Made by a program: the position numbers and the translations under genes. A stretch of 64,000 nt of DNA from Nakamurella alba (GTDB lineage Bacteria > Actinomycetota > Actinomycetes > Mycobacteriales > Nakamurellaceae), in assembly GCF_009707545.1 (NCBI RefSeq), contig NZ_WLYK01000001.1, positions 1,674,001 to 1,738,000 of the forward strand. Direction: 5' to 3'. Every line of letters begins with the position of its first letter. Position 1 is the stretch's first letter. Below, in pieces: positions 37,176 through 46,508 of the stretch. The notes beneath the pieces were generated by a model. That model made no database searches and was not told the origin of the DNA. It saw only the letters and a program-made list of their open reading frames with translations.

Positions 37176-37254
37176 CCGCCGTCCACCGTTCCTGTACAAC
37201 GGATCTCCGACCGGCGGCGGATCCGCGCACTGCCGGGTTTCACGGACGTGAGTC

Positions 37255-37272
37255 GCAGCGTTGCTGCAACGT
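37255..37272. promoter_or_regulatory. candidate operator upstream of aldehyde dehydrogenase gene
   Basis: GCAGCGTTGCTGCAACGT contains the perfect palindrome CGTTGC-T-GCAACG (37259-37271). It differs from the site at 35845 at three positions, two of which change together so that the pairing is kept (C-G to T-A). It lies 66 bases before the ATG at 37339. Confidence 0.65.
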
Positions 37273-37338
37273 CACACTTCCTAGCCTGGCAGCACATCGC
37301 CCACGAAGGAGTGGGCACCGGCACGGAGGCTCGCGCAG

Positions 37339-38862
37339 ATGACCACCTTCCCCGCACCCGGCACCGAGGGCAGCACCGTCACGGTGGCGCCCCGCTACGA
37401 CAACTACATCGGCGGCGAGTGGGTCCCGCCCGCCGGCGGCAAGTACTTCGAGAACCCTTCCCCGGTCAACGGAAAGGTGTTCACCGAGGTCGCCCGCAGT
37501 ACGTCCGACGACATCGAGGCGGCCCTGGACGCCGCCCACGGTGCGCGTAGGGCATGGGGCCGCACCAGTGTCGCCGAGCGCGCGGTGATCCTGAACAAGA
37601 TCGCCGACCGCATCGAGCAGAACCTGCAGGACCTCGCCATCGCCGAGACCTGGGACAACGGCAAGCCGGTCCGGGAGACGCTGGCCGCCGACATGCCCCT
37701 GGCCATCGATCATTTCCGCTACTTCGCGGGAGCGATCCGGGCGCAGCAGGGCAGCATCTCGGAGATCGACCCGGACACCATCGCCTACCACTTCCACGAG
37801 CCGCTGGGTGTGGTCGGGCAGATCATCCCCTGGAACTTCCCGATCCTGATGGCGGTCTGGAAGCTGGCGCCGGCGCTGGCCGCGGGCAACTGCGTCGTCC
37901 TCAAACCCGCCGAGCAGACCCCGTGGTCGATCCTCAAGCTGGTCGAGCTGATCGCCGACCTGCTGCCGCCGGGCGTGCTCAACGTGGTGAACGGCTTCGG
38001 GGTGGAGGCCGGCAAGCCGCTCGCCTCGTCCCGCCGGATCGCCAAGATCGCGTTCACCGGTGAGACCACCACCGGCCGGCTGATCATGCAGTACGCCTCG
38101 CAGAACCTGATCCCGGTGACCCTGGAACTGGGTGGCAAGAGCCCGAACATCTTCTTCGCCAACGTGGCTGCCGCCAAGGACGACTTCTACGACAAGGCGC
38201 TCGAGGGTTTCACCATGTTCGCCCTCAACCAGGGCGAGGTCTGCACCTGCCCGTCCCGCGCGCTCATCGAGAGTTCCATCTACGACGGTTTCCTCGCCGA
38301 TGCGGTGACCCGGACCGAGGCGATCAAGCAGGGCAACCCGCTGGACACCGACACGATGATCGGCGCCCAGGCCTCCAACGACCAGCTGGAGAAGATCCTG
38401 TCCTACATCGACATCGGCAAGCAGGAGGGCGCGCAACTGCTCACCGGCGGCCGCCGGGCCGAGCTGGACGGCGACCTCGCCGGCGGCTACTACGTCACCC
38501 CCACCATCTTCGCCGGCGAGAACAACATGCGGATCTTCCAGGAGGAGATCTTCGGCCCGGTGGTGTCGGTGGCGCGGTTCAGCGATGAGGCCGATGCGCT
38601 GAAGATCGCCAACGAGACCCTGTACGGCCTGGGCGCCGGTGTCTGGTCCCGGGACGGGGCACAGGCCTTCCGCGCCGGCCGGGAGATCGAGGCCGGGCGG
38701 GTGTGGACCAACTGCTACCACCAGTACCCGGCGCACGCCGCGTTCGGCGGCTACAAGCAGTCGGGCGTGGGCCGTGAGAACCACCTGATGATGCTGGACC
38801 ACTACCAGCAGACGAAGAACCTGCTGGTCAGCTACTCGCCCAACGCCCTGGGCTTCTTCTAG
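37339..38862 (+). CDS. NAD-dependent aldehyde dehydrogenase (AcoD/ExaC type)
   Basis: Cytosolic enzyme of 507 aa oxidising an aldehyde, probably acetaldehyde or a short-chain aldehyde, to the acid. It has the Rossmann region [20 protein letters not shown], the general base Glu in LELGGKSPN, and the catalytic Cys in [11 protein letters not shown]. The C-terminal [20 protein letters not shown] is typical of this class. ATG 37339 has CGGAGG upstream. The DUF779 gene follows after 13 bases, as in other members of this enzyme class. Confidence 0.93.
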   Translation: MTTFPAPGTEGSTVTVAPRYDNYIGGEWVPPAGGKYFENPSPVNGKVFTEVARSTSDDIEAALDAAHGARRAWGRTSVAERAVILNKIADRIEQNLQDLAIAETWDNGKPVRETLAADMPLAIDHFRYFAGAIRAQQGSISEIDPDTIAYHFHEPLGVVGQIIPWNFPILMAVWKLAPALAAGNCVVLKPAEQTPWSILKLVELIADLLPPGVLNVVNGFGVEAGKPLASSRRIAKIAFTGETTTGRLIMQYASQNLIPVTLELGGKSPNIFFANVAAAKDDFYDKALEGFTMFALNQGEVCTCPSRALIESSIYDGFLADAVTRTEAIKQGNPLDTDTMIGAQASNDQLEKILSYIDIGKQEGAQLLTGGRRAELDGDLAGGYYVTPTIFAGENNMRIFQEEIFGPVVSVARFSDEADALKIANETLYGLGAGVWSRDGAQAFRAGREIEAGRVWTNCYHQYPAHAAFGGYKQSGVGRENHLMMLDHYQQTKNLLVSYSPNALGFF

Positions 38863-38875
38863 ACCCCGGCAGGAG

Positions 38876-39256
38876 ATGGCATTCGTGTCCCGGGTGGACG
38901 TGACCGAGGAGGCGGCGGACCTGCTCCGCCGCCTCACCGGGCAGCACGGTCCGTTGATGTTCCACCAGTCCGGCGGTTGCTGTGACGGGTCGGCGCCGAT
39001 GTGCTACCCGGACGGGGAGTTCCTCACCGGGGACGGCGACGTCTTCCTCGGTGACCTGGAGGTCGGACTGGAACGTGCTGTGCCGGTGTGGATGTCGGCG
39101 TTCCAGTACGAGTACTGGAAGCACACCCACCTGACCATCGACGTGGTTCCCGGCCGGGGGAGCGGGTTCTCGGTCGAGGCACCGGAGGGAGTCCGCTTCC
39201 TCATCCGCTCCAGACTGCTCACCGACGAGGAGTACGCACTGGAGCAGCAGGACTGA
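38876..39256 (+). CDS. DUF779 family protein
   Basis: Protein of 126 aa of the DUF779 family, nearly always encoded beside an AcoD/ExaC-type aldehyde dehydrogenase. The Cys-rich HQSGGCCDGSAPMCYPDGEF-like motif near residue 25 could bind a metal or protect the enzyme's thiol. EYWKHTHLTIDVVPGRGSGF and VRFLIRSR complete the fold. Its exact activity is unknown. ATG 38876 follows GGAG by about three bases, so the site is close. Confidence 0.9.
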   Translation: MAFVSRVDVTEEAADLLRRLTGQHGPLMFHQSGGCCDGSAPMCYPDGEFLTGDGDVFLGDLEVGLERAVPVWMSAFQYEYWKHTHLTIDVVPGRGSGFSVEAPEGVRFLIRSRLLTDEEYALEQQD

Positions 39257-39295
39257 CGGTGCCGTCCGGGTCGTACCGATCCGGACGGCACCGTC
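39255..39295. terminator. strong hairpin at the end of the aldehyde dehydrogenase operon
   Basis: GACGGTGCCGTCCGG (39255-39269) pairs perfectly with CCGGACGGCACCGTC (39281-39295), an 15-bp stem with an 11-base loop. It starts inside the DUF779 stop codon. Confidence 0.85.
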
Positions 39296-39303
39296 CCACG
39301 AAC

Positions 39304-39347
39304 CCGTACCCCGGCGTCGGAACGAGCCCTCGGGCGCCGGGGTACGG
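39304..39347. terminator. second hairpin following the operon
   Basis: CCGTACCCCGGCG (39304-39316) pairs with CGCCGGGGTACGG (39335-39347), a 13-bp perfect stem eight bases after the first hairpin. Two hairpins in series suggest a tight stop before the next gene. Confidence 0.75.
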
Positions 39348-39403
39348 TCCTCACCGACCGTGGGCACCCGGTTCGGCAGGCCACCGGGGGGTACACCCGG
39401 ACC

Positions 39404-40021
39404 ATGGCGGAATCCCGGACCGACGTCTTCGACGGCGCGATCCTCGGCATCGGTTGGACAAGCGGTGTGCGCACCGTGATCGGCGTGTGGCCGCGGTCGC
39501 CGCTGGGACCGATCGCCGACGTGATGATCGAGATGCCCTACGGTCACCGGGTTCTACTGGCCCCCACCACTGCGGTCGCCGACTACATCGCCGCCACGTA
39601 CACCTTCGACGAGGTCCGGGTGCAGCCCGTTCACGCCCGGCGCTCCGGTCCGGCCGGGCGGCGCTGGTCGGTCCGCACCACCGATCTCGACCTCGACCTC
39701 GACGCCGGCCGGCGCACCGCCCTCGGCGTGCTGTTGCAGGTCGTACCGCGCGAGCTGGCCGTCGCGCCCTGGTGGGTGGGAACGCTGGACCCGGTCGCGC
39801 GCCGGGTGCTGCGCGGTGTCCGGACCAGGGGGACGGCCGGCGGCGGGCGGACGGAGTTCTACGGCGCCCTGGACCAGCACCGGATCTCCGGCGCCACCGG
39901 CAGTCTCGACGGCGTGTCGCTGGGTGGACCGGCGCCGATCGACCCGCCGGTGCGCTTCGGGTTCGGCTCCGTGCCGCCCCGGCCGTCGGTCGTCCGCATC
40001 GTCACCACCATCCGACGGTGA
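39404..40021 (+). CDS. conserved hypothetical protein
   Basis: Soluble protein of 205 aa without a family I can name. The first 90 residues have regular beta-strand character (FDGAILGIGWTSGVRTVIGV, then MPYGHRVLLAPTTAVADYIA). The C-terminal half is Arg/Gly-rich with turns. No signal or membrane segment is present. It stands alone between the double hairpin and an exporter gene. ATG 39404 is chosen as the first reasonable start; the preceding bases give no strong ribosome site. Confidence 0.6.
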   Translation: MAESRTDVFDGAILGIGWTSGVRTVIGVWPRSPLGPIADVMIEMPYGHRVLLAPTTAVADYIAATYTFDEVRVQPVHARRSGPAGRRWSVRTTDLDLDLDAGRRTALGVLLQVVPRELAVAPWWVGTLDPVARRVLRGVRTRGTAGGGRTEFYGALDQHRISGATGSLDGVSLGGPAPIDPPVRFGFGSVPPRPSVVRIVTTIRR

Positions 40022-40185
40022 TCCACGGTGGTGCGGGGCGGAGGGGGACCTGCACAGCAGCCCCGGCCACCGATCACCGCGAGTGACCACGGATCGCCGC
40101 CGACCCGCCGAACGGAGGATGACAGCGCGCCCGGCCGGGCCCATGATCAGGTGCTGACCGTCACGCACCCACGAAGGAGCCTGTC

Positions 40186-41751
40186 ATGAGCACTGCGGGG
40201 CAACCGGTGTCGAGGAGCCGCTGGCTGGCGCTGTCCGCGATGCTGTTCGCGGTGGCGATGACGTTCATCGACCAGACGATCGTGGCGATCGCCGCCCCGG
40301 ACCTGTCCGGCGAGCTCGGCCTGTCCCGCGGCGGCTCGCAGTGGGTGATCAACGCCTACCTGGTCGCGCTGGCCGCCGGGTTCGCCTTCTTCGGCCGACT
40401 GGCCGACGTGGTCGGGTCCAAGCGGATGGTGCTGATCGGGATCATCGGCTTCGCGGCCACGTCCGCGCTGTGCGGGGCCACCCCGACCGGCGACCTGGCC
40501 TCCGCCTGGATCATCACCTTCCGTGCGCTGCAGGGACTCTCGGCCGCGGTCATGTTCCCCGCCGCGCTGGCGGTGGTGGTCGCGTCATTCCCGGTGCAGG
40601 AACGCGGCAAGGCGCTGGCGATCTTCTTCGGTGTCTCCGGCGGACTGACCGCGATCGGTCCCATCGCCGGTGGCTACCTGACCCAGTGGACCTGGCGGTC
40701 GATCTTCTGGATCAACATCCCGGTGGCCGTGGTGGCGGTCGTGCTCACCGTGATGGCCGGGATCTCCTCGCACGGCCGCAAGGAACCGATCGACGTGCCG
40801 GGGGCCGTGCTGATCGCGGCCGGCATGGCGTTCTCCGTCCTCGGGCTGGAGCAGGCGGGCACGTGGGGGTGGGGCGACTGGCGCACCATCGCCTGCATCG
40901 TCGGCGGTCTGGTGCTGCTGGCGTGGTTCGTCGCGGTGGAACGGCGGACCGAGCATCCGCTGATCAAGCTGCGGATCTTCAACGACCGGGCCTTCGCGGT
41001 GGACAACGCGGTGCTGTTCTTCTCGATGATCGCGTTCGTGCCGGTGTTCTTCTTCGCCAGCGTCTACGCGCAGGTGGCCCTCGGCTACGACGCCAACAAC
41101 GCCGGGCTGTACCTGCTGTGTTTCTTCGGCGGGTTCGCTCCGGCCGCCCAGGTGGCGGGCCGCATGCTCGACTCCCGCGGCGCCAAGCCGTGTCTGCTGA
41201 TCGGCGGCGTGCTGGGCACGGCCGGGTTCGCGATCTGGGCGTCGATGCTCACCGATCTCAGCCTGGGCTCCCAGTGGTGGGCGATCGTGCTGTCCGGCGC
41301 CGGCATCGGTTTCATCCTCGGCCCGGCCTCCACCGACGCGGTGAACCGGGCGATCGGCGCCTCCTACGGCGAGGTCACCGGCATCTCGCAGACCCTGCGC
41401 AACTACGGGTCCGCACTGGGCATGGCCGTGCTGGGCACGCTGCTGTCCCAGGTCTTCACCAGTCGGCTCACCAGCACGCTGATCGGTGCCGGGGTGCCCG
41501 CCGACCAGGCTGCGACGATCGCCGGCGAGTCCGCCTCGCAGGGGGCAGGTGGCAGCGCGGGCGCGTCGGGCAGCATCCCGCAGGCACTGCAGCAGGCCGT
41601 CGCCATGGACTTCGCGGTGGCCACCCGCGCCGTCATCATCGGAATGGCCGTGGTGCTGGCGATCTCGTTCCTGCTCGCCTTCCTGCACCCGGGCGGCCGG
41701 GTGACCGAGGAGTCGACCTCACCGGCTGCGCCGGTTCCAGAGAACGCCTGA
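40186..41751 (+). CDS. DHA2-family MFS drug exporter (EmrB/QacA type)
   Basis: Inner-membrane proton-driven exporter of 521 aa with about 14 hydrophobic helices. MTFIDQTIVAIAAPDLSGEL in helix 1 carries the DHA2 Asp motif, and GRLADVVGSKRMVLIG is MFS motif A. The loop GESASQGAGGSAGASGSIPQ lies before the last helix. AAGGAG precedes the ATG. The substrate is unknown. It is convergent with the flavodoxin-fold gene, with only nine bases between them. Confidence 0.88.
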   Translation: MSTAGQPVSRSRWLALSAMLFAVAMTFIDQTIVAIAAPDLSGELGLSRGGSQWVINAYLVALAAGFAFFGRLADVVGSKRMVLIGIIGFAATSALCGATPTGDLASAWIITFRALQGLSAAVMFPAALAVVVASFPVQERGKALAIFFGVSGGLTAIGPIAGGYLTQWTWRSIFWINIPVAVVAVVLTVMAGISSHGRKEPIDVPGAVLIAAGMAFSVLGLEQAGTWGWGDWRTIACIVGGLVLLAWFVAVERRTEHPLIKLRIFNDRAFAVDNAVLFFSMIAFVPVFFFASVYAQVALGYDANNAGLYLLCFFGGFAPAAQVAGRMLDSRGAKPCLLIGGVLGTAGFAIWASMLTDLSLGSQWWAIVLSGAGIGFILGPASTDAVNRAIGASYGEVTGISQTLRNYGSALGMAVLGTLLSQVFTSRLTSTLIGAGVPADQAATIAGESASQGAGGSAGASGSIPQALQQAVAMDFAVATRAVIIGMAVVLAISFLLAFLHPGGRVTEESTSPAAPVPENA

Positions 41752-41760
41752 GCGCGTGGG

Positions 41761-42225
41761 TCAGTCGTCGAGCAGGCCGGAGGCGACCGCCGCCACCGTG
41801 GCTGCCAGTTCGGCGACAGCGTCGAGGTCCCGCCGCTGCGGCGCACCGCGCACCACGACCGGCGCGGCCACCTGCTCCCAGCCCAGACCCCCGGTGATCC
41901 CACCGAGCGCGCGCAGCGCCCCGGTGGCGTCGTCGGCGCCGTGCAGCCAGGCGCCGAACGGGAGACCCTGCCGGGCCAGCAGTGTCGGGTAGTAGATCTG
42001 GTCGAAGAAGTGCTTGAGGGCGCCGGACAGGTAGCCGATGTTCACCGGGGTGCCGAGCAGCACGCCGTCGGCGGCCAGCACGTCACTCACCCCGGCACCC
42101 AGGGCCGGCACCGCTCGCACCTCGACCGACTCCAGACCCTCCTGGCCCGCGCCGCGCAGCGCCGCCTCGAGCAGCTCCTGCATGCCGGGGGACGGGGTGT
42201 GGTGCACGACCAGCAACCTGCTCAT
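41761..42225 (-). CDS. flavodoxin-fold NAD(P)H-dependent oxidoreductase
   Basis: FMN-binding protein of 154 aa. The N-terminal phosphate-binding loop is MSRLLVVHHTPSPGMQELLE, and GTPVNIGYLSGALKHFFDQ is the flavin isoalloxazine loop typical of the NADPH-dependent FMN reductase/WrbA-like group. Its ATG overlaps the MerR regulator stop by four bases, so the two form an operon and this enzyme is likely controlled by that regulator. Confidence 0.82.
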   Translation of the reverse strand: MSRLLVVHHTPSPGMQELLEAALRGAGQEGLESVEVRAVPALGAGVSDVLAADGVLLGTPVNIGYLSGALKHFFDQIYYPTLLARQGLPFGAWLHGADDATGALRALGGITGGLGWEQVAAPVVVRGAPQRRDLDAVAELAATVAAVASGLLDD

Positions 42226-42632
42226 GACCGTCCCCGGTCGCCGCCGGCCAGGCCCTCCAGGGTGTCGACGAACTCCTCGGCCCGGTCGAGCTGGATCCGC
42301 AACCGGTCCCGTCGCTGCACCGCCTCCGACCGGAACCCGTCGAGCCGGTCGCGCAGCGGGCCGATCTCGCCGGCCGCGGTGGATGCGGAGGACAGTCGGT
42401 GCAGGATGTCCAGCAGGTCCCGCATCTCGTCGATGCTGAAGCCCAGCGGTTTCATCCGGCGGATCACCATCAGCCGGTCGAGATCCTGCGAGCTGTACAG
42501 GCGGAAGCCGCCCGTGCTGCGCGCCGACGGGGTGAGCAGGCCCTCGTCGTCGTAGTGCCGGATGGTGCGCAGCGACAGTTCGGTGCGCTCCGCGAGTTCA
42601 CCGATCTGCATCAGCTGGTCCGGCCCGGTCAT
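42222..42632 (-). CDS. MerR family transcriptional regulator
   Basis: Regulator of 136 aa. The MerR winged helix covers about 8-75: MQIGELAERTELSLRTIRHY, then GLLTPSARSTGGFRLYSSQD. A coiled-coil dimerisation helix follows. There is no Cys-based metal site, so it probably senses a small molecule or is self-regulating. A 24-bp dyad 39 bases upstream is the likely operator. The Met at residue 8 (42611) is an alternative start. Confidence 0.9.
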   Translation of the reverse strand: MTGPDQLMQIGELAERTELSLRTIRHYDDEGLLTPSARSTGGFRLYSSQDLDRLMVIRRMKPLGFSIDEMRDLLDILHRLSSASTAAGEIGPLRDRLDGFRSEAVQRRDRLRIQLDRAEEFVDTLEGLAGGDRGRS

Positions 42633-42670
42633 CCGGTCAGGTTCTCATGCCCGGGGGCCCGCATGGTCAT

Positions 42671-42694
42671 CTCTACCCTTACGTGAGGGTAGAG
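42671..42694. promoter_or_regulatory. MerR-type operator dyad
   Basis: CTCTACCCT-TACGTG-AGGGTAGAG has 9-bp perfect arms around a six-base centre (ACGT also symmetric). This is the size and symmetry of MerR-family sites set inside a long promoter spacer. It lies in the 141-base gap between the merR gene (minus) and the SulP gene (plus), so either or both may be controlled. TAGAGT at 42690 could be a -10 element for the plus strand. Confidence 0.75.
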
Positions 42695-42773
42695 TTCGCC
42701 GCGACGCGCACCGTTGCGCCGCTCCGGATCCCTCCGCGAGCACCCCACCGACTGCCGAACGGATCGCTGCCGC

Positions 42774-44276
42774 ATGCCCGACGCCACACTCGCGCCGACC
42801 CTCGCCCGCCGGTTCCGTCTGCCCACCGCCCGGGTGCTGCGCACCGAGACGTTGGCCGGTCTGGTGGTGGCCCTGGCGCTGATCCCCGAGGCGATCTCCT
42901 TCTCGGTGATCGCCGGCGTCGATCCGCGGGTGGGGCTGTTCGCCTCGGTCACCATGGCGATCGGCATCGCGTTCCTCGGCGGTCGGCCGGCGATGATCTC
43001 CGCCGCGACCGGGGCGGTCGCCCTGGTGATCGCGCCCCTGGTCCGTGAGCACGGCCTGCAGTACCTGATCGCCACCGTGCTGCTGGCCGGCGTCCTGCAG
43101 ATCCTGCTCGGCGTCCTGGGTGTGGCCCGGCTGATGCGGTTCGTGCCGCGCAGCGTGATGGTCGGGTTCGTCAACGCGCTGGCGATCCTGATCTTCCTGG
43201 CCCAGCTGCCGCAGGTGTGGGACGTGCCGTGGGCGGTCTACCCGCTGGTGGCGGCCAGCCTGGCGATCATCTACCTGTGGCCCCGGCTCACCCGGACCGT
43301 GCCGTCACCGCTGGTGTCCATCGTGCTGCTCACCGGGCTCACCGTGCTGGTCGGCATCACCGTGCCGACCGTCGGCGACCAGGGTGCGCTGCCGGACACC
43401 CTGCCCGTGCCGGTGCTGCCCGACGTGCCGTACACGCTGGAGACGCTGCGGATCATCGCCCCGTACGCGATCGGCATGGCGCTGGTCGGGCTGCTCGAGT
43501 CGTTGATGACCGCGTCGCTGGTGGACGACATCACCGACACCCGGTCGAACAAGACCCGTGAGTCCTGGGGCCAGGGTGCGTCCAACATCATCACCGGCAT
43601 CTTCGGCGGCATGGGCGGCTGCGCGATGATCGGCCAGACCATGATCAACGTGAGATCCGGTGCACGTACCCGTCTCTCGACCTTCCTGGCCGGCGCCTTC
43701 CTGCTCGTGCTGGTGGTCGCGTTGGGCGACGTGGTCGGCCTGATCCCGATGGCGGCACTGGTGGGCGTCATGGTGATGGTGTCGATCGCCACGTTCGACT
43801 GGCACTCCATCCGGCCGTCCACGCTGCGCCGGATGCCGCGCAGCGAGACCGCGGTGATGGTGCTGACCGTCGTCGTCACCGTGGCCACCGAGAACCTGGC
43901 CTACGGCGTGATCGCGGGCGTGCTGCTCGCACTGATGCTGTTCGCCCGCCGGGTGGCGCACCTGGTCACGGTGGAGCGGGTCCGGACGACGGGCAGCGGC
44001 GACGATCCCGTGGTGGACAGGTGGCAGGTGCGGGGCGAGTTGTTCTTCGCGTCCTCCAACGACCTGTACCAGCAGTTCGACGACCACGACCCGGCGCCGG
44101 AGGTGGTCATCGACCTGTCCGCGGCGCACGTCTGGGACGCCTCGACGGTGGCGGTGCTCGACGCCGTCGAGCAGAAGTTCCGCCGGCACGGGTCGCAGGT
44201 CCGTATCGAAGGGCTGGATCCGCACAGCGCGGACCGGCACGCCCGGCTCAGCGGGCGGCTCGGCGGCAACGAGTAG
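42774..44276 (+). CDS. SulP family anion transporter with STAS domain
   Basis: Inner-membrane transporter of 500 aa for sulfate, bicarbonate or another anion. Helix 1 carries LAGLVVALALIPEAISFSVI and the family's GLF.S motif (PRVGLFASVTMAI). GMGGCAMIGQTMINVRSGAR is a conserved later loop. The C-terminal STAS domain (about 415-500) has VVIDLSAAHVWDASTVAVLD. ATG 42774 begins the family N-terminus. It is divergent from merR and may be under its control. Confidence 0.9.
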   Translation: MPDATLAPTLARRFRLPTARVLRTETLAGLVVALALIPEAISFSVIAGVDPRVGLFASVTMAIGIAFLGGRPAMISAATGAVALVIAPLVREHGLQYLIATVLLAGVLQILLGVLGVARLMRFVPRSVMVGFVNALAILIFLAQLPQVWDVPWAVYPLVAASLAIIYLWPRLTRTVPSPLVSIVLLTGLTVLVGITVPTVGDQGALPDTLPVPVLPDVPYTLETLRIIAPYAIGMALVGLLESLMTASLVDDITDTRSNKTRESWGQGASNIITGIFGGMGGCAMIGQTMINVRSGARTRLSTFLAGAFLLVLVVALGDVVGLIPMAALVGVMVMVSIATFDWHSIRPSTLRRMPRSETAVMVLTVVVTVATENLAYGVIAGVLLALMLFARRVAHLVTVERVRTTGSGDDPVVDRWQVRGELFFASSNDLYQQFDDHDPAPEVVIDLSAAHVWDASTVAVLDAVEQKFRRHGSQVRIEGLDPHSADRHARLSGRLGGNE

Positions 44277-44295
44277 CCACCGGTCCGTCCGGCCG

Positions 44296-45033
44296 ATGAT
44301 CCGGGACACTGGTCCGGTGCAGCCGGGACGGATCAGCAGGCCGGTGGTCGGGGTGGACATCAGCCGCGGCTCGTGGGTGGCGGTGCGGCTCGATGCCGAC
44401 GGCCGGTTCGACGGTGCGGCTCTCGCCCCGACGATCGCCGGGATCGTCGCCGACCTCGGACGCGACGCCGCGCTGATCGGCATCGACGTGCCCATCGGAC
44501 TGTCCGACACCGGGGTGCGCGCAGCGGATCTCGCCGCACGTGCGGCACTGCCCGGCCGGGCGGCCTCGGTCTTCCTGACCCCCGTGCGGGCCGCTCTTCT
44601 CGAGCCCGACCATGCCGCGGCCACCCGGATCAGCCGGGAGGTCACCGGAGCCGGGATCTCCCGTCAGGCGCACGGTCTGCGGCACAAGATCCTCGACGTC
44701 GACGACTTCGCGCCCCGCTCACCCGTACCGCTGGTGGAGATCCACCCCGAACTGTCCTTCCGCCGTCTCGGCACCGCGGTGATACCGGTGGTCGTGCCGG
44801 GGTCGAAGCGGAGCTGGTCCGGGATCCGGCAGCGGATCCGTCTGCTCGCCGCGGCCGGGATCGACATCGGCGAGGACATCGGCGATGCCGGCCGGGAGTG
44901 CGGTCCGGACGACGTGCTCGACGCCGCCGCCGTCGCCTGGTCGGCCCGCCGGGTGCTGGCCGGGACAGCCGACCGGTTCCCGGCCGACGGCGCCGATCCG
45001 GGCACCTCCGGTCAGGCCGTGATCTTCGCCTGA
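44296..45033 (+). CDS. DUF429 family protein (RNase H-like fold)
   Basis: Protein of 245 aa with the DUF429 motifs VVGVDISRGSWVAVRLD, GIDVPIGLSD, the helix before SVFLTPVRAAL, and LVEIHPELSFRRL. These resemble the acidic strand and motif pattern of an RNase H/actin-like fold, and the substrate is unknown. The gene starts 19 bases after the SulP stop. Its last 22 bases overlap the 3' end of the convergent exporter gene. GTG 44317 is an alternative start. Confidence 0.85.
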   Translation: MIRDTGPVQPGRISRPVVGVDISRGSWVAVRLDADGRFDGAALAPTIAGIVADLGRDAALIGIDVPIGLSDTGVRAADLAARAALPGRAASVFLTPVRAALLEPDHAAATRISREVTGAGISRQAHGLRHKILDVDDFAPRSPVPLVEIHPELSFRRLGTAVIPVVVPGSKRSWSGIRQRIRLLAAAGIDIGEDIGDAGRECGPDDVLDAAAVAWSARRVLAGTADRFPADGADPGTSGQAVIFA

Positions 45034-46508
45034 TCCCGCCGCAGCCGCTCACGGCGCCCCCCGGCCACGTCGACGGTGCCGACCACGATCGCCAGCACGA
45101 GGAAGCCGGCGGCAACGGCCATCCCGGCGGTCAGGGCGGCGGGGAAGTCGGGGGACTGCGGGTTCTCGGCGAGCCGGGCGTAGAACACCGACCCGACCGC
45201 CGCGATCCCGATGGCCGACCCGATGCGTTGCCCGGTCTGCAGCAGCCCGCCGGCGGTGCCGCCCTGCTGCACCGGCACGTCGGCCAGGGTGAGCGTCTGG
45301 TTCGGCGAGATCACCAGCCCGGAGCCGACTCCGCCGATCAGCAACGGCACGGCCAGCACCCAGCCCAGCGCCGGGCCCTCGACGACGTCCACCACCAGCG
45401 CCACCCCGAGGAAGCCGACCAGCACCAGCACCAACCCGATCAGCACCAGCGGTCGGCCGATGCGGCTGACCACCCGGCCGGCCAGGGCTGCTGAGATCCC
45501 GGAGCCGATGGCGAACGGCACGGTGACCAGGCCCGCGCCCAGCGCGGAGAATCCCGCACCGGCCTGCAGCAGCAGGGTGAGGACGAAGAACAGTGTGGTG
45601 AAGCCGCCGAAATAGGCGGCGATGAGCGCGATCCCGACGGTGTAGGAGCGGTGCCGGAAGAGTGTCAGGTCGAGCATCGGCTCGTGCCCGACCCTGGCCT
45701 GCCGCCGTTCCCAGAGCACGAAACCGGTGAGCACCACCAGGGCGGCCGGGACCAGCAGCCATTTCCCCGCCCCCTGCCACTCCTGCTCCTGGACGAACGG
45801 CAGCAGGAGCAGGACGACGCCGGCACCGAGCAGGACCACCCCGACCGGGTCGTAGCGGCGCCGCCCGGTCGGCCGCGACGTCGACGACCGCCCCGGCAGC
45901 AGGCGGAGGGCGAACGGAACGGCGATCAGCCCGATGGGGATGTTGACGAAGAAGACGTACCGCCAGCCGTGCTCCTCGCCGAACGCGCCGATCAGCAGAC
46001 CGCCCACCAGCGGACCGAGGGCGGTGGCGATACCCACGACGGCGCCGAACATCCCGAAGGCACGGCCACGTTCCGCCCCCTGGAAGAGCTGCTGGATCAG
46101 GCCGCTCACCTGAGGGGTGAGCAGGCCGCCCGCCAGACCCTGCAGCAGACGTGCGATGACCAACCAGGTGTCGGTGGGCGCCGCCCCGCACAGCACGCTC
46201 GCGGCCACGAACAACACCAGCGCCAGCACGAACATGCCACGCCTGCCCCGGATGTCGCCGAGCCGGCCGCCGGGCACCAGCAGCAGGCCGAAGGCGAGGG
46301 CGTACCCGGACAGCACCCACTGCACACTCTCCGCCGATGCGTCCAGGCCGACGGTGATGGAATGCAGTGCCACCGTCACGATCGACACGTCGAGCAGCAC
46401 CATGAAGCTCCCGATGAGACAGACCGCGAGCGCCCGCCACCGCCGCGGATCGGGCCCGTCCGTCGTCGTCGAACCGGTGCCCGGATCGGGCCGCTCGCTT
46501 TTCGCCAT
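45012..46508 (-). CDS. DHA2-family MFS exporter
   Basis: Fourteen-helix exporter of 498 aa. FMVLLDVSIVTVALHSITVG in helix 1 and GRLGDIRGRRGMFVLAL (motif A) place it in the DHA2 drug:proton antiporters. GLLTPQVSGLIQQLFQGAER and LGPLVGGLLIGAF are further family motifs. No regulator is adjacent. A 572-base gap lies upstream. It is distinct in sequence from the DHA2 gene at 40186. Confidence 0.88.
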   Translation of the reverse strand: MAKSERPDPGTGSTTTDGPDPRRWRALAVCLIGSFMVLLDVSIVTVALHSITVGLDASAESVQWVLSGYALAFGLLLVPGGRLGDIRGRRGMFVLALVLFVAASVLCGAAPTDTWLVIARLLQGLAGGLLTPQVSGLIQQLFQGAERGRAFGMFGAVVGIATALGPLVGGLLIGAFGEEHGWRYVFFVNIPIGLIAVPFALRLLPGRSSTSRPTGRRRYDPVGVVLLGAGVVLLLLPFVQEQEWQGAGKWLLVPAALVVLTGFVLWERRQARVGHEPMLDLTLFRHRSYTVGIALIAAYFGGFTTLFFVLTLLLQAGAGFSALGAGLVTVPFAIGSGISAALAGRVVSRIGRPLVLIGLVLVLVGFLGVALVVDVVEGPALGWVLAVPLLIGGVGSGLVISPNQTLTLADVPVQQGGTAGGLLQTGQRIGSAIGIAAVGSVFYARLAENPQSPDFPAALTAGMAVAAGFLVLAIVVGTVDVAGGRRERLRRDQAKITA

